A stretch of 64,000 nt of DNA, from assembly GCF_014203715.1 (NCBI RefSeq), contig NZ_JACHJP010000002.1, forward strand, positions 186,001 to 250,000, given 5' to 3'. The stretch is from Streptosporangium saharense (GTDB lineage Bacteria; Actinomycetota; Actinomycetes; Streptosporangiales; Streptosporangiaceae). Every line of letters begins with the position of its first letter. The first letter of the stretch is position 1. The position numbers were made by a program, and so were the translations under genes. The notes under the pieces are model-generated. The model worked only from the letters and a program-made list of their open reading frames with translations. It made no database searches and was not told where the DNA came from. This document shows positions 8,216 through 15,788 of this stretch, piece after piece.

Positions 8216-9514
8216 GTGACTGATGACGGGAAGTGGGACCGGCGTTCGCTGTTGCGGGGCGCCGCCGTCCTGACCGGTGCCGCCGCGACCGCGCCGCTGC
8301 TGGGCGGAACGGCCACGGCGCTGGCCGACAGCGGTGACGCCGACGCGCTGTTCAAGGCGGGGAAGTTCGAGCGGGCGGGACGCGCCTACGAGGAGATCCT
8401 GAGGAAGGACCCCGGGAACCTGCGCGCGGCCCGCCAGCGTGGCTATGTCGGACTGCTGTCCAACCGGTTCCCCGAGGCCGAGAAATACCTCAGGCTGGCC
8501 GTCAGCCTGGCGCCCGACGACAAGGAGGCCAACGAACTCCTGGGCGACTGCTACCTCCGGCAGGACAAACTCGCCCTCTCCGTTCCGTGCTGGCGGGCGG
8601 CCGGCGCGGAGGACTACGCCAAGTGGTTCGCGGCGGTCAGCGGCGAGCCGTACCAGATCCATGGAGACGTCGGCCGGGTGCGGTTCCAGCAGATGGACCC
8701 GAGGCCGCTGGTTGAGGCCTCGGTCAACGGGGGACCGGCGAAGCGGTTCACGTTCTACACCGGCGCCCCGAACCTGAGCCTGACCGCGTCGGTGGCCAAG
8801 GAGGCCGGGCTGGTCCCCGTCGTCAGTCAGAAGGCCGACTTCGAGGGCACCCCCATCTGGGTGCACTACGGGGTGCTGGACTCCTTCAGGCTGGGCGGTA
8901 TCGAACTGCGCAACGTCCCCGTCGGCTGGTCGTCGACGGAGTCGGGCGAGGACGTCGACACCGACGGGGACGGCATGATCGGCACGTGGGTCTTCTACCA
9001 CCTGCTGACCACCTTCGACTACGCGGGCCGGCAACTGATCCTGCGCCGCCGTACCCCGGAAGCGGTCAGAAAGGCACGGGCGGGCGTCAAGCCCCTGCCG
9101 ATGTGGCTGTCCCGTGACCACGACGTTCACAGCCTGGGCAGCATCGCCGGTTCCGGCCCACGGGTGGTGGGCGTGAACTTCGGCGGGGTCGGTGAGATCG
9201 CCGCGGGGATGCCGGGGGAGGTGGCCAAGCGCCTGGGGATCCGCGTCGACCACGACCGCCCGATCGAGACGGCCGCCCACAGCCACCCGACCGTCACCTA
9301 TCCCTGCTACCCGAGGGAGATCCGTCTCGGGGACGCCGTCGCCAGGCAGGTCTACTGCGAAGCGGACGTGAACATGCCGGTCAACGTGCCCTGGCCCTTC
9401 GGTCCTGGGTTCGACGGGACGGCCCATTTCGCCCACTGCTTCTTCAAGCCCTACAACATCACCCTCGACTTCACCGACATGAACCTCTACATCGCCCGCG
9501 GCAAGGCCGCCTGA
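8216..9514 (+). CDS. Tat-exported TPR protein with degenerate pepsin-like domain
   Basis: A 432-residue protein. The start GTG at 8216 follows a clean AAGGAG at 8205. The N-terminus holds a twin-arginine signal (D-R-R-S-L-L-R-G-A-A, then an Ala-rich core and A-L-A cleavage), so it is probably extracytoplasmic. Residues 40-130 look like tetratricopeptide repeats (A-L-F-K-A-G-K-F-E-R-A, F-P-E-A-E-K-Y-L-R-L-A). The rest resembles retropepsin/aspartyl-protease-like folds: P-x-x-F-T-F-Y-T-G-A-P-N, then a second strand block near D-G-M-I-G-T-W-V-F. The canonical catalytic D-T-G is Y-T-G here, so proteolysis seems unlikely and a binding role is possible. The 3' end overlaps the convergent TetR gene by 28 bases. 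Confidence 0.7.
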   Translation: MTDDGKWDRRSLLRGAAVLTGAAATAPLLGGTATALADSGDADALFKAGKFERAGRAYEEILRKDPGNLRAARQRGYVGLLSNRFPEAEKYLRLAVSLAPDDKEANELLGDCYLRQDKLALSVPCWRAAGAEDYAKWFAAVSGEPYQIHGDVGRVRFQQMDPRPLVEASVNGGPAKRFTFYTGAPNLSLTASVAKEAGLVPVVSQKADFEGTPIWVHYGVLDSFRLGGIELRNVPVGWSSTESGEDVDTDGDGMIGTWVFYHLLTTFDYAGRQLILRRRTPEAVRKARAGVKPLPMWLSRDHDVHSLGSIAGSGPRVVGVNFGGVGEIAAGMPGEVAKRLGIRVDHDRPIETAAHSHPTVTYPCYPREIRLGDAVARQVYCEADVNMPVNVPWPFGPGFDGTAHFAHCFFKPYNITLDFTDMNLYIARGKAA

Positions 9515-10092
9515 TCAGTCGTGGGTAGAAGGGCGAGAGCGGCCTGGAGGGCGTGGGCGCCGACGTCGGTCGTGCTCTGGTGGGTGGCGACGAGGGTGGC
9601 GCCCTCGGCGAGCATGAGCAACTGGCGTCCGAGGATCTCAGGGCGGGCGGCTCCCGCGCGTTCGGCGATGCCGGTCAGCAGCCGGAGGTAGTGGTCGAGG
9701 TGGCGGGCGGTGATGGCGCGGACTGCCTCGACGTGGTGCTGGGTGGCCGCGTTCAGCATCGCGCAACCACGGAAGACCGGGTCGTCGTACCACTCCTGCA
9801 GGGCGCCGAACAGCGCGGTGAGCTGGTCGTGGGGGTCGTCGCCCGCGTCGGCGACGACGTCGGCCAGCCAGCGCGTCACGTGGTCGCTGCGCTCGACGAG
9901 CATGGCCTCGACCAGTTTGTCCTTGGTGCCGAAGTGCCGGTAGAGCGTCTCCTTGGACACGCCGACACGGGTGCACAGCTCGGCGACACCGACACCGTCG
10001 AGGCCACGCTCATACAGTACGGCGGTCGCCGCCCGCAGGATGGTGGCGCGGGTGCGCTCAGGGTCGATCGTCGAGCCTCTGGGAACCGGCAT
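9487..10092 (-). CDS. TetR-family repressor
   Basis: A 201-residue TetR regulator. The N-terminal HTH (residues about 10-55) reads R-A-T-I-L-R-A-A-T-A-V-L-Y-E-R-G, then V-A-E-L-C-T-R-V-G-V-S-K-E-T-L-Y-R-H-F-G-T-K-D-K-L. The C-terminal domain is helical, with W-Y-D-D-P-V-F-R-G-C-A-M-L-N-A as in TetR_C_33-type proteins. The ATG at 10092 is followed by M-P-V-P-R-G-S. It is divergent from an MFS transporter. The 78-base gap between them carries two identical 18-base operators, so it most likely represses both itself and the transporter. Its ligand is probably a transporter substrate. Confidence 0.9.
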   Translation of the reverse strand: MPVPRGSTIDPERTRATILRAATAVLYERGLDGVGVAELCTRVGVSKETLYRHFGTKDKLVEAMLVERSDHVTRWLADVVADAGDDPHDQLTALFGALQEWYDDPVFRGCAMLNAATQHHVEAVRAITARHLDHYLRLLTGIAERAGAARPEILGRQLLMLAEGATLVATHQSTTDVGAHALQAALALLPTTDQAALPRAM

Positions 10093-10101
10093 ACCCCGAT
10101 G

Positions 10102-10157
10102 GTACCGATCGGTTCGATCAATTGCTAACCTCATGGATCGTACCGATCGGTTCGATC
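10102..10157. promoter_or_regulatory. Duplicated TetR operators
   Basis: The 18-base sequence GTACCGATCGGTTCGATC occurs at 10102-10119 and again at 10140-10157, 38 bases apart. Each holds the perfect palindrome ACCGATCGGT (10104-10113 and 10142-10151). The second copy sits in a near-perfect 22-base palindrome from 10136 to 10157. They fill the intergenic space between the TetR and MFS genes, as expected for autoregulated divergent promoters. Confidence 0.8.
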
Positions 10158-10170
10158 CATGGAGTCCGCA

Positions 10171-11349
10171 ATGCCCTTCGCACCCGGCCATCCGACATGG
10201 CAGGCGGCGCGGCTGGCCCTGGGTACGGCCTCGGCCCTCGGGCTGGCGCGCTTCGCCTACGGGCTGCTGCTGCCCGCCATGCGCGCCGACCTGCACTGGT
10301 CCCTGGGGGAGGCGGGCGCCATGAACACCGCCAACGGGCTGGGCTATCTCCTCGGCGCGCTGGTGACCGCCGCCGTCGTCCGCCGTTTCGGCACCGCCAC
10401 CACCTTCCGCTGGGGCATGGTCCTGGTCGCGGTCGCGCTGGCCGCCACGGCGGTCAGCGAAAGCTATCCGGCACTGCTGGCCGCGCGGACCGTGGCCGGG
10501 GCCGCCGGGGCGGCCGTCTTCGTCACCGGTGGCGTGATCGCCTCACGGCTCGCGGCCCGCGCCGCCTCGGGGGCGCCCGTCACCGTGTACTTCGCGGGCG
10601 CCGGGCTCGGCATCGCCGTCAGCGGCGTCACCATCCCGCTCGTGGCCGACCACTGGCGCCTGGCCTGGGCCGGTCTGGGCCTCGCCGCCGCCGTGGCGGC
10701 GCTGGTCAGTTGGACCGCCGCGAACGTTTCGGGAAAGGAGCCGCCCACGGAGACCGGGCGGGCGCGTGTACGGCCGCTGTTGGGTGTCGCCGTGGCCTAC
10801 CTGCTCTTCGCCACCGGTTACATCACCTACATCACCTTCCTGTCCGCCTATCTCGCCGAGCACCACGCCTCGACGGGACAGGTGGTGCTCACCTGGGCGG
10901 CCCTCGGCCTGGCCGTCGTCGCGGCGCCCGCGCTGTGGAGCCGCCCGACCGCCACCTGGCCGGGCACCCGGGCCCTGGCCGTACTGCTCGGCGCCCTGGC
11001 CTGCGGTGCGGCGCTTCCCCTGGTCGCGCCCGCGCCACCGGTCATCCTCGTCTCGGCGGTCGTCTACGGGGCGACGTTCATGGGGGTCCCCGCCGCCGTC
11101 ACCACGCTCATCAGGTCCGCCACCCCACCGGACGGATGGACCGCGACGCTGTCGGCCTTCACCATCGTGTTCGCCGCGGGCCAGACCGTCGGGCCGTGGC
11201 TCGCCGGGCTGGTCGCCGACCACACCTCGACCGGCGCCACCGTCGCCTGGACCGCGACCCTGTGCGCCGCGGCCGCCCTGATCGCCATGGCGAGTGGACA
11301 GGGTCCGCGCTCGGCAGCGGCCAACCGGCATCGCCGCCAGCCGGGGTGA
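10171..11349 (+). CDS. MFS transporter (YbfB/YjiJ-like)
   Basis: A 392-residue major facilitator with about twelve hydrophobic segments. The opening L-A-L-G-T-A-S-A-L-G-L-A-R-F-A-Y-G-L-L-L-P-A-M is typical of the YbfB/YjiJ group, as is the M-N-T-A-N-G-L-G-Y-L-L-G-A-L second helix. The ATG at 10171 is chosen because GGAG at 10161-10164 gives it a ribosome site; an in-frame ATG at 10159 would abut the operator. It is divergent from and probably repressed by the TetR at 9487-10092. It probably exports a small toxic compound; the substrate is unknown. Confidence 0.88.
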   Translation: MPFAPGHPTWQAARLALGTASALGLARFAYGLLLPAMRADLHWSLGEAGAMNTANGLGYLLGALVTAAVVRRFGTATTFRWGMVLVAVALAATAVSESYPALLAARTVAGAAGAAVFVTGGVIASRLAARAASGAPVTVYFAGAGLGIAVSGVTIPLVADHWRLAWAGLGLAAAVAALVSWTAANVSGKEPPTETGRARVRPLLGVAVAYLLFATGYITYITFLSAYLAEHHASTGQVVLTWAALGLAVVAAPALWSRPTATWPGTRALAVLLGALACGAALPLVAPAPPVILVSAVVYGATFMGVPAAVTTLIRSATPPDGWTATLSAFTIVFAAGQTVGPWLAGLVADHTSTGATVAWTATLCAAAALIAMASGQGPRSAAANRHRRQPG

Positions 11350-11350
11350 C

Positions 11351-12283
11351 TCACGGTGTATGACGGCGCAGCAGGGTCATGCCAAGGGTGACCTGGGCGG
11401 GTTCCAGCGCGGTCTTGCCGTCCTCGATGTCCCACAACGCGTTCTGCAGGATGCGGCCGAGCGTCCACCCGGTCGCCCGCCGCCGGTCCAGGCCGAGCAC
11501 CTCGGTGAGGAGGTCGAAGCGGCGAAGGACCGCGCGGGTCACGTCGCCGGTCGCCACCACCGCCTCCTCCCACCGGCTGTCCAGCGCGGGCCACAGGTCG
11601 AAGCCGGGGTCACCGGCCAGCGGTTCGGGGTCGATGGCCAGCCATGGTTCCCGTCGCCCGGCCAGGACGTTGTCGTAGTGCAGGTCCCAGTGCAGCAGGC
11701 GGTCACCGGATTCGCCGATCAGTTCGGCCACGGCGGACGCGCAGGTGCGTACCAGCCGTCGCTCGGCCGGGTCACGCAACGCCGGCACGGCGCGTGGAAC
11801 CTCGTCCAGCATGGCGGCGGCGATGTCGGCCAGATGCCGCACACCGGGTGGGGCGGGTACCGCGACCAGGCGCGCCATCAGTTCGGCGAGGATCCGCATG
11901 GCGGTGTCGTCGTCGGCCACCGACGACAGCGGCCGGGCCGCGTCCAGTCGTTCCAGCAACATGGTGCCGGTGTCCGGGTCGTGGTCGAGCAGACGCACCA
12001 CACCGTTGCCGTCCCACGCCCGCAGGCCAAGCGCGGCGCTGGCGTTGTCCTCGCTCGCCTGCTGGAATTTCAGCACCGCGGGCTCACCGTCCGCGCGGAT
12101 CACCGGCAGCACGAGCGAGGCCTGGCCGTGCTCCGCGGGGCCGTCCGGCCGCAGAGCCCAGTGGTCCAGGAAGTCCGCGGCCAGCCGGGGCAGTTCGGCG
12201 ATCCAGGCACGGCGGGACGCGTTGCCCTTGCCGTACGCCGCGGCGAACGCGTCGGGGACGTGGACGGGGATCGGCGTGCTCAT
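11351..12283 (-). CDS. Aminoglycoside (streptomycin 6-kinase-like) phosphotransferase
   Basis: A 310-residue kinase of the APH(6)/hydroxyurea phosphotransferase family. It has a nucleotide lysine in A-V-L-K-F-Q, the catalytic loop L-L-H-W-D-L-H-Y-D-N-V-L (Brenner H-x-D-x-x-x-x-N), and the metal-binding D-P-E-P-L-A-G-D-P-G-F-D-L-W. Members phosphorylate the 6-hydroxyl of streptomycin-like aminoglycosides. Family relatives in soil actinomycetes are often of unproven specificity. The ATG at 12283 has AAGGAG nine bases upstream. It stands alone and convergent with the MFS gene. Resistance is possible but not shown by sequence alone. Confidence 0.85.
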   Translation of the reverse strand: MSTPIPVHVPDAFAAAYGKGNASRRAWIAELPRLAADFLDHWALRPDGPAEHGQASLVLPVIRADGEPAVLKFQQASEDNASAALGLRAWDGNGVVRLLDHDPDTGTMLLERLDAARPLSSVADDDTAMRILAELMARLVAVPAPPGVRHLADIAAAMLDEVPRAVPALRDPAERRLVRTCASAVAELIGESGDRLLHWDLHYDNVLAGRREPWLAIDPEPLAGDPGFDLWPALDSRWEEAVVATGDVTRAVLRRFDLLTEVLGLDRRRATGWTLGRILQNALWDIEDGKTALEPAQVTLGMTLLRRHTP

Positions 12284-12527
12284 GCCGGGTATCTCCTTCA
12301 TGAACCAGAACTCGGCGGTGAACGGGGTTCCGAGGCGGTCGTGCCTTGCTGTCCGCGGGTGGCCCGTACGGCCGGAAGATGATCTCCGAAGCGGCCCGCG
12401 CAGAGCCTACCGGCTCGGTCGTGTGCCGCCGGGGTCAGGGAGGCGTCGTGGCGTCCTTCTTCCACCCTGGTCAGCCTCTATCCAATATGTTAACCGTGGT
12501 TCCCGTTTCTTTCAGAGGGGTACGTAC

Positions 12528-13142
12528 GTGGCCGAGTCCGACGAGTTGGAATCCCTCATCTCGCAGGGGCGCAAACATGGGGTGCGCAAGCGGGTCATCC
12601 TGCTGCAGGCGGCCCGGCTCTTCGTGGAGCGTGGTTACGCCGACACCGGGATCGACGACATCGGGGCCGCGGTGGGCATCTCCGGACCCGCGGTCTACCG
12701 GCACTTCCCCGGCAAACAGGCCATCCTCCTCGCCCTGATCGAGTTGTCGCTGGAACGCCTTCGGGAGGGGACGCGAGCCGCGCTGGCCGACCGGGACCGG
12801 GACCCGCGGGAGGCGCTGGTCGCCCTGGTGGACTGGTTCTCCCGGTCGTCCGTCGAGAACCGGAGTCTGACTCTGATCATGCAGGCCGAGCTGCTGTGGC
12901 TGCCGGAGCGGGATCGGCGGCGGCTCAACCGCCAGATGCGGCAGATACGTGAGGAGTGGGTCGGGCTGCTGATCGAGGTACGGCCGGAGCTGTCGGACCT
13001 CGCGGCGCGGATCGCCGTCACCTCCGTCATGGGGATGGTGACGGCGGTGCTCGCCGCCCGGCTGAGCGATGACATCCGGGCGCTGGGCGTGCACCTGCGG
13101 GCCCAGATGCTCGCCGTCCTGCATGTGCCGACTGGATTGTGA
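12528..13142 (+). CDS. TetR-family regulator
   Basis: A 204-residue TetR regulator. The HTH is in K-R-V-I-L-L-Q-A-A-R-L-F-V-E-R-G-Y-A-D-T-G-I-D-D-I-G-A-A-V-G-I-S-G-P-A-V-Y-R-H-F-P-G-K. The C-terminal domain is of the type found in actinobacterial fatty-acid or acyl-CoA responsive repressors (SACE_7040-like); this is a loose resemblance. The GTG at 12528 follows AGAGGGG with a seven-base spacer. The alpha/beta hydrolase at 13266 is the likely partner gene, with an AT-rich inverted repeat in the gap. Confidence 0.87.
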   Translation: MAESDELESLISQGRKHGVRKRVILLQAARLFVERGYADTGIDDIGAAVGISGPAVYRHFPGKQAILLALIELSLERLREGTRAALADRDRDPREALVALVDWFSRSSVENRSLTLIMQAELLWLPERDRRRLNRQMRQIREEWVGLLIEVRPELSDLAARIAVTSVMGMVTAVLAARLSDDIRALGVHLRAQMLAVLHVPTGL

Positions 13143-13156
13143 CGGCTCCGGATCAA

Positions 13157-13186
13157 GCAAAAAGTTAACGTGTATATACTTTTTGC
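13157..13186. promoter_or_regulatory. AT-rich inverted repeat between TetR and hydrolase genes
   Basis: Perfect 9-base arms GCAAAAAGT (13157-13165) and ACTTTTTGC (13178-13186) with a 12-base spacer, in DNA far more AT-rich than its surroundings. The composition fits an operator better than a terminator, since the stem has little GC. It lies 14 bases after the TetR stop and about 80 bases before the hydrolase start. Confidence 0.5.
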
Positions 13187-13265
13187 CATGGGGGGGACGC
13201 TGCGGGAACTCCGTGAGCGCTCGTCCTCGTACGGGATGTCGTAGCGCCAGAACGAGGGACAGAAC

Positions 13266-14129
13266 ATGATGGAACGCATAGTCGAGGCCAACGGGATCCG
13301 TCTGTGGTGCGAGACGTTCGGTGACTCGGCCGACCCCGCGCTGCTGCTCGTGATGGGGCTCGGCGCCCGAGGCGCCACCTGGCCCGACGAGCTCTGCCGC
13401 CTTCTCCAGGAGGGAGGCCGGTACGTCATCCGCTACGACAACCGAGACACCGGGCTGTCCGGCCGTGTGGACTACGAGGCCAACCCGTACACCATGGTCG
13501 ACCTCGCCCAGGACGCGGTCGGCCTGCTCGACGGTCTGGGCATCGCCACGGCGGACGTGGTCGGCGCGTCGATGGGCGGCATGATCGCCCAGGAGATCGC
13601 GCTCGAACACGCCGACCGGCTGCGCAGCCTGACGGTCATCATGTCGAGCGCCGAGCCCCTCGACCCCGCGACCAACACCTTCCGGGGCACCGTACGCGAT
13701 CCACGGCTGGCCGCCTGGGACGCCGAACAGATCGCCAATCCGCCCAGCACCCGGGAGGAGCACGTCGAGTCGCATCTCAAACTGGCACGCATCCTCGCCG
13801 GACGGTTGACGGCGTTCGACGAGGCGGCCACGCGCGCGACCATCGAGCGGGAGATCGAGAACGCCACCGATGCGGGCCACGCCTCGAAGAACCACATCCT
13901 CGCGGCCTTCGCCTCCCGTGACCGTTCCGGGCTTGTCGGCTCGATCACCGCTCCGACCCTGGTGATTCACGGCTCGGACGATCCTATGGCGCCCTTCGCC
14001 CACGGGAAGGCCCTGGCGGCGGCGATCCCCGGCAGCGAGTTCCTGCCCATCGAGGGAATGGGACACGGGTTCCCGCCATCGGTGATTCCTCGGATCTCCG
14101 CCGCGATCCTCCGGCACACCGGGCGATAG
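13266..14129 (+). CDS. alpha/beta hydrolase (RdmC/aclacinomycin methylesterase-like)
   Basis: A 287-residue hydrolase. It has an L-L-L-V-M-G-L-G-A-R-G oxyanion region, a distinctive D-N-R-D-T-G-L-S segment shared with RdmC-type esterases, the nucleophile elbow G-A-S-M-G-G-M-I, the acid in I-H-G-S-D-D-P, and the catalytic His in G-M-G-H-G-F-P. The start is ATG-ATG at 13266/13269 after GAGGGA. The family includes anthracycline methylesterases and many uncharacterised esterases. Its neighbour is a TetR regulator with which it may form a control pair. Confidence 0.85.
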   Translation: MMERIVEANGIRLWCETFGDSADPALLLVMGLGARGATWPDELCRLLQEGGRYVIRYDNRDTGLSGRVDYEANPYTMVDLAQDAVGLLDGLGIATADVVGASMGGMIAQEIALEHADRLRSLTVIMSSAEPLDPATNTFRGTVRDPRLAAWDAEQIANPPSTREEHVESHLKLARILAGRLTAFDEAATRATIEREIENATDAGHASKNHILAAFASRDRSGLVGSITAPTLVIHGSDDPMAPFAHGKALAAAIPGSEFLPIEGMGHGFPPSVIPRISAAILRHTGR

Positions 14130-14361
14130 CCAACAACCGTCAATCGCGGGGAGCCGCGTGCATCCTCGACGTTCTACGCCCGCACTGTTCGGTGCCGCGT
14201 TCCACAGTTCGTGTTCAACGGAGAGAAACGCCCGGCTCGCGGGACGGGGTAAGGCTTTGGGCGAAGCCGGGCACGGCTGATCGGACCGACCCGCCTTTTC
14301 CTCCAGCGCCCCGTTCGGGGTCTTCAGCGGCGCCTTCAGCTCCCGTTTCGGCGGCGGAGGC

Positions 14362-15001
14362 GGTGAGTTCACCACCCCCGCACAGAGCCCGACCGCTCTG
14401 GAGGCCACGAGGCTCACCAAGCGGTATCGGGGCACATGGGCGTTGCGTGACTGCACGCTGTCCGTCCCCGCCGGCCGGGTCATCGCACTCGTTGGACCAA
14501 ATGGCGCGGGCAAATCCACGTTCCCGCATCTGCTCGCCGTCCACCGGATGCTGTCTGGTCCGGCTGAGCTCGCCGACGGGATGGCGGCCCGGATGCCGGT
14601 GATCAGCGACAGCGGCGATGGCGGTGTGCGCGTTGGTGTTCTTCGGACTCCTCAGGGCGCCATCCTCCTACGCGACACCGGAGCGAGCCGTGCAGGCTAC
14701 GGCCACGGACGATCCCGAACCGCATGACTCCCTGCACGTGACGAGCTACTGGATCAACGGAAACGGCGTGAACTACTCCGCTCAGGACAGAGAGCTCGCG
14801 CTCGCCGGCCCCTGCGGGACGGATGTGGCGACCAAGAAGTACGACGAGTGCTCATTCAGTCACGGCTATCGACAGGTCGCCGAATTCCACCCCGCGGACA
14901 GGTTCTGGCAGTTCCAGTGGACCGAAGCGGGAATCCTGCTCATCCCCGCTCTCGCACTGGGCGGTGTCGCCATCCGGCGCACCCTTCAGCCTCGCATCTG
15001 A
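14362..15001 (+). pseudogene. Decayed ABC transporter: ATPase N-terminus joined to permease C-terminus
   Basis: From about 14395 the sequence encodes an ABC ATPase N-terminus: A-L-E-A-T-R-L-T-K-R-Y, then A-L-R-D-C-T-L, then Walker A V-G-P-N-G-A-G-K-S-T. Homology ends near 14560, with no signature motif or Walker B. From 14618, in another frame, comes the end of an ABC-2 permease (127 codons to the stop at 15001). It ends with F-H-P-A-D-R-F-W-Q-F-Q-W-T-E-A-G, followed by one membrane helix; this is the usual tail of the permeases that accompany such ATPases. So an ATPase-permease operon has lost its middle by deletion and is not functional. Confidence 0.6.
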
Positions 15002-15043
15002 AACACCCCAGCACGAACGACGCCTCGGACTTGTAGATCTCGG

Positions 15044-15109
15044 TCATGGCACCGCACCGACGAGCGCCCGCGAAACGGGTGCCCACACGTCCTGTTCCAG
15101 TTCGGCCAT
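15044..15109 (-). other. Possible 21-residue leader ORF with a strong ribosome site
   Basis: An ATG at 15109 follows AAGGAGG (15118-15124) at eight bases, an excellent ribosome site. It encodes 21 residues starting M-A-E-L-E-Q-D-V-W. The stop overlaps the next ATG (15047) as ATGA. The second ORF, 35 codons down to 14940, starts M-T-E-I-Y-K-S-E-A and aligns weakly with lasso-peptide leader spacing. It runs antisense into the dead permease tail, so it is more likely a relic than an active gene. Confidence 0.25.
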
Positions 15110-15182
15110 TGGGACCACCTCCTTGGCGAGAGCGAAGGCCCTGTCGCCTACCGCACTCGGCTGAATACCTTGTTTGGGGTTT

Positions 15183-15524
15183 TCAGCATGGTCGCCGGGG
15201 GCCGAGTTGCCGGGTGAGCATCCAGTGAAAACCCGGTTGGTCCCTGGGGGTGAAGACTCTGGCCCACTCCGCCGACCGGGGCGAATCGTCGAGCAGGTTG
15301 ACCCTGTCCCTTTTCTTTTTGAACTTGATCGGAGCGGTTCTCGTGTCCGGGGATGGATAAACGCCCGCGGGGCCGTCGATCACATAGGCGCATGACGACG
15401 TGGCGGCGTCCGGGAGGACCTCACCGCCCGTGCCGAGGACGAGGATCGTGATCACGATGCCGACGGCGGTGGTCAGTCCGGCGCCGCTCCACCACAGGCG
15501 GACGCGGCGGGACCGCTTCCCCAC
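15183..15524 (-). CDS. Small membrane-anchored SH3-like protein
   Basis: About 113 residues from a GTG at 15524. A basic N-terminus (K-R-S-R-R-V-R-L-W-W) is followed by one membrane helix, T-A-V-G-I-V-I-T-I-L-V-L. The outer domain has the pattern C-A-Y-V-I-D-G-P-A-G-V-Y, then D-R-V-N-L-L, then F-T-P-R-D-Q-P-G-F-H-W-M. I recognise this arrangement from small actinomycete extracellular SH3-like proteins of unknown role. The start is uncertain: the frame stays open upstream, and an alternative acidic N-terminus exists in another frame, so a frameshift is possible. Confidence 0.5.
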   Translation of the reverse strand: MGKRSRRVRLWWSGAGLTTAVGIVITILVLGTGGEVLPDAATSSCAYVIDGPAGVYPSPDTRTAPIKFKKKRDRVNLLDDSPRSAEWARVFTPRDQPGFHWMLTRQLGPRRPC

Positions 15525-15788
15525 GTGTCGTACGGCGGGCCCGGTCCGCCTGTTTCGCCGCTCCGGTCTCCTGCCGCGCGTCCTGATGGACTCTCCTCGG
15601 TCAGGAGGTCCGGTTCGCGGTCGAGATCCTTCTCGGCGCCGAGCGCCTCCGTTGACGGGAGGGCCGGACGCGAGCCGGGGTCCTAGCCTGCCAAGCCGTA
15701 GTTGATCCGGTCCCCGGTGGGTCGCGGTGCGGCCCACCGGGGTCATGTCCAGACCACCGGACCACAGTTCGGAGGCGGCGGTACGGCC

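Noticed and set aside
12471-14519. A 682-codon leftward open frame across the TetR and esterase genes
   Set aside because: Both rightward genes under it have clear families and ribosome sites; the leftward translation has no recognisable domain.
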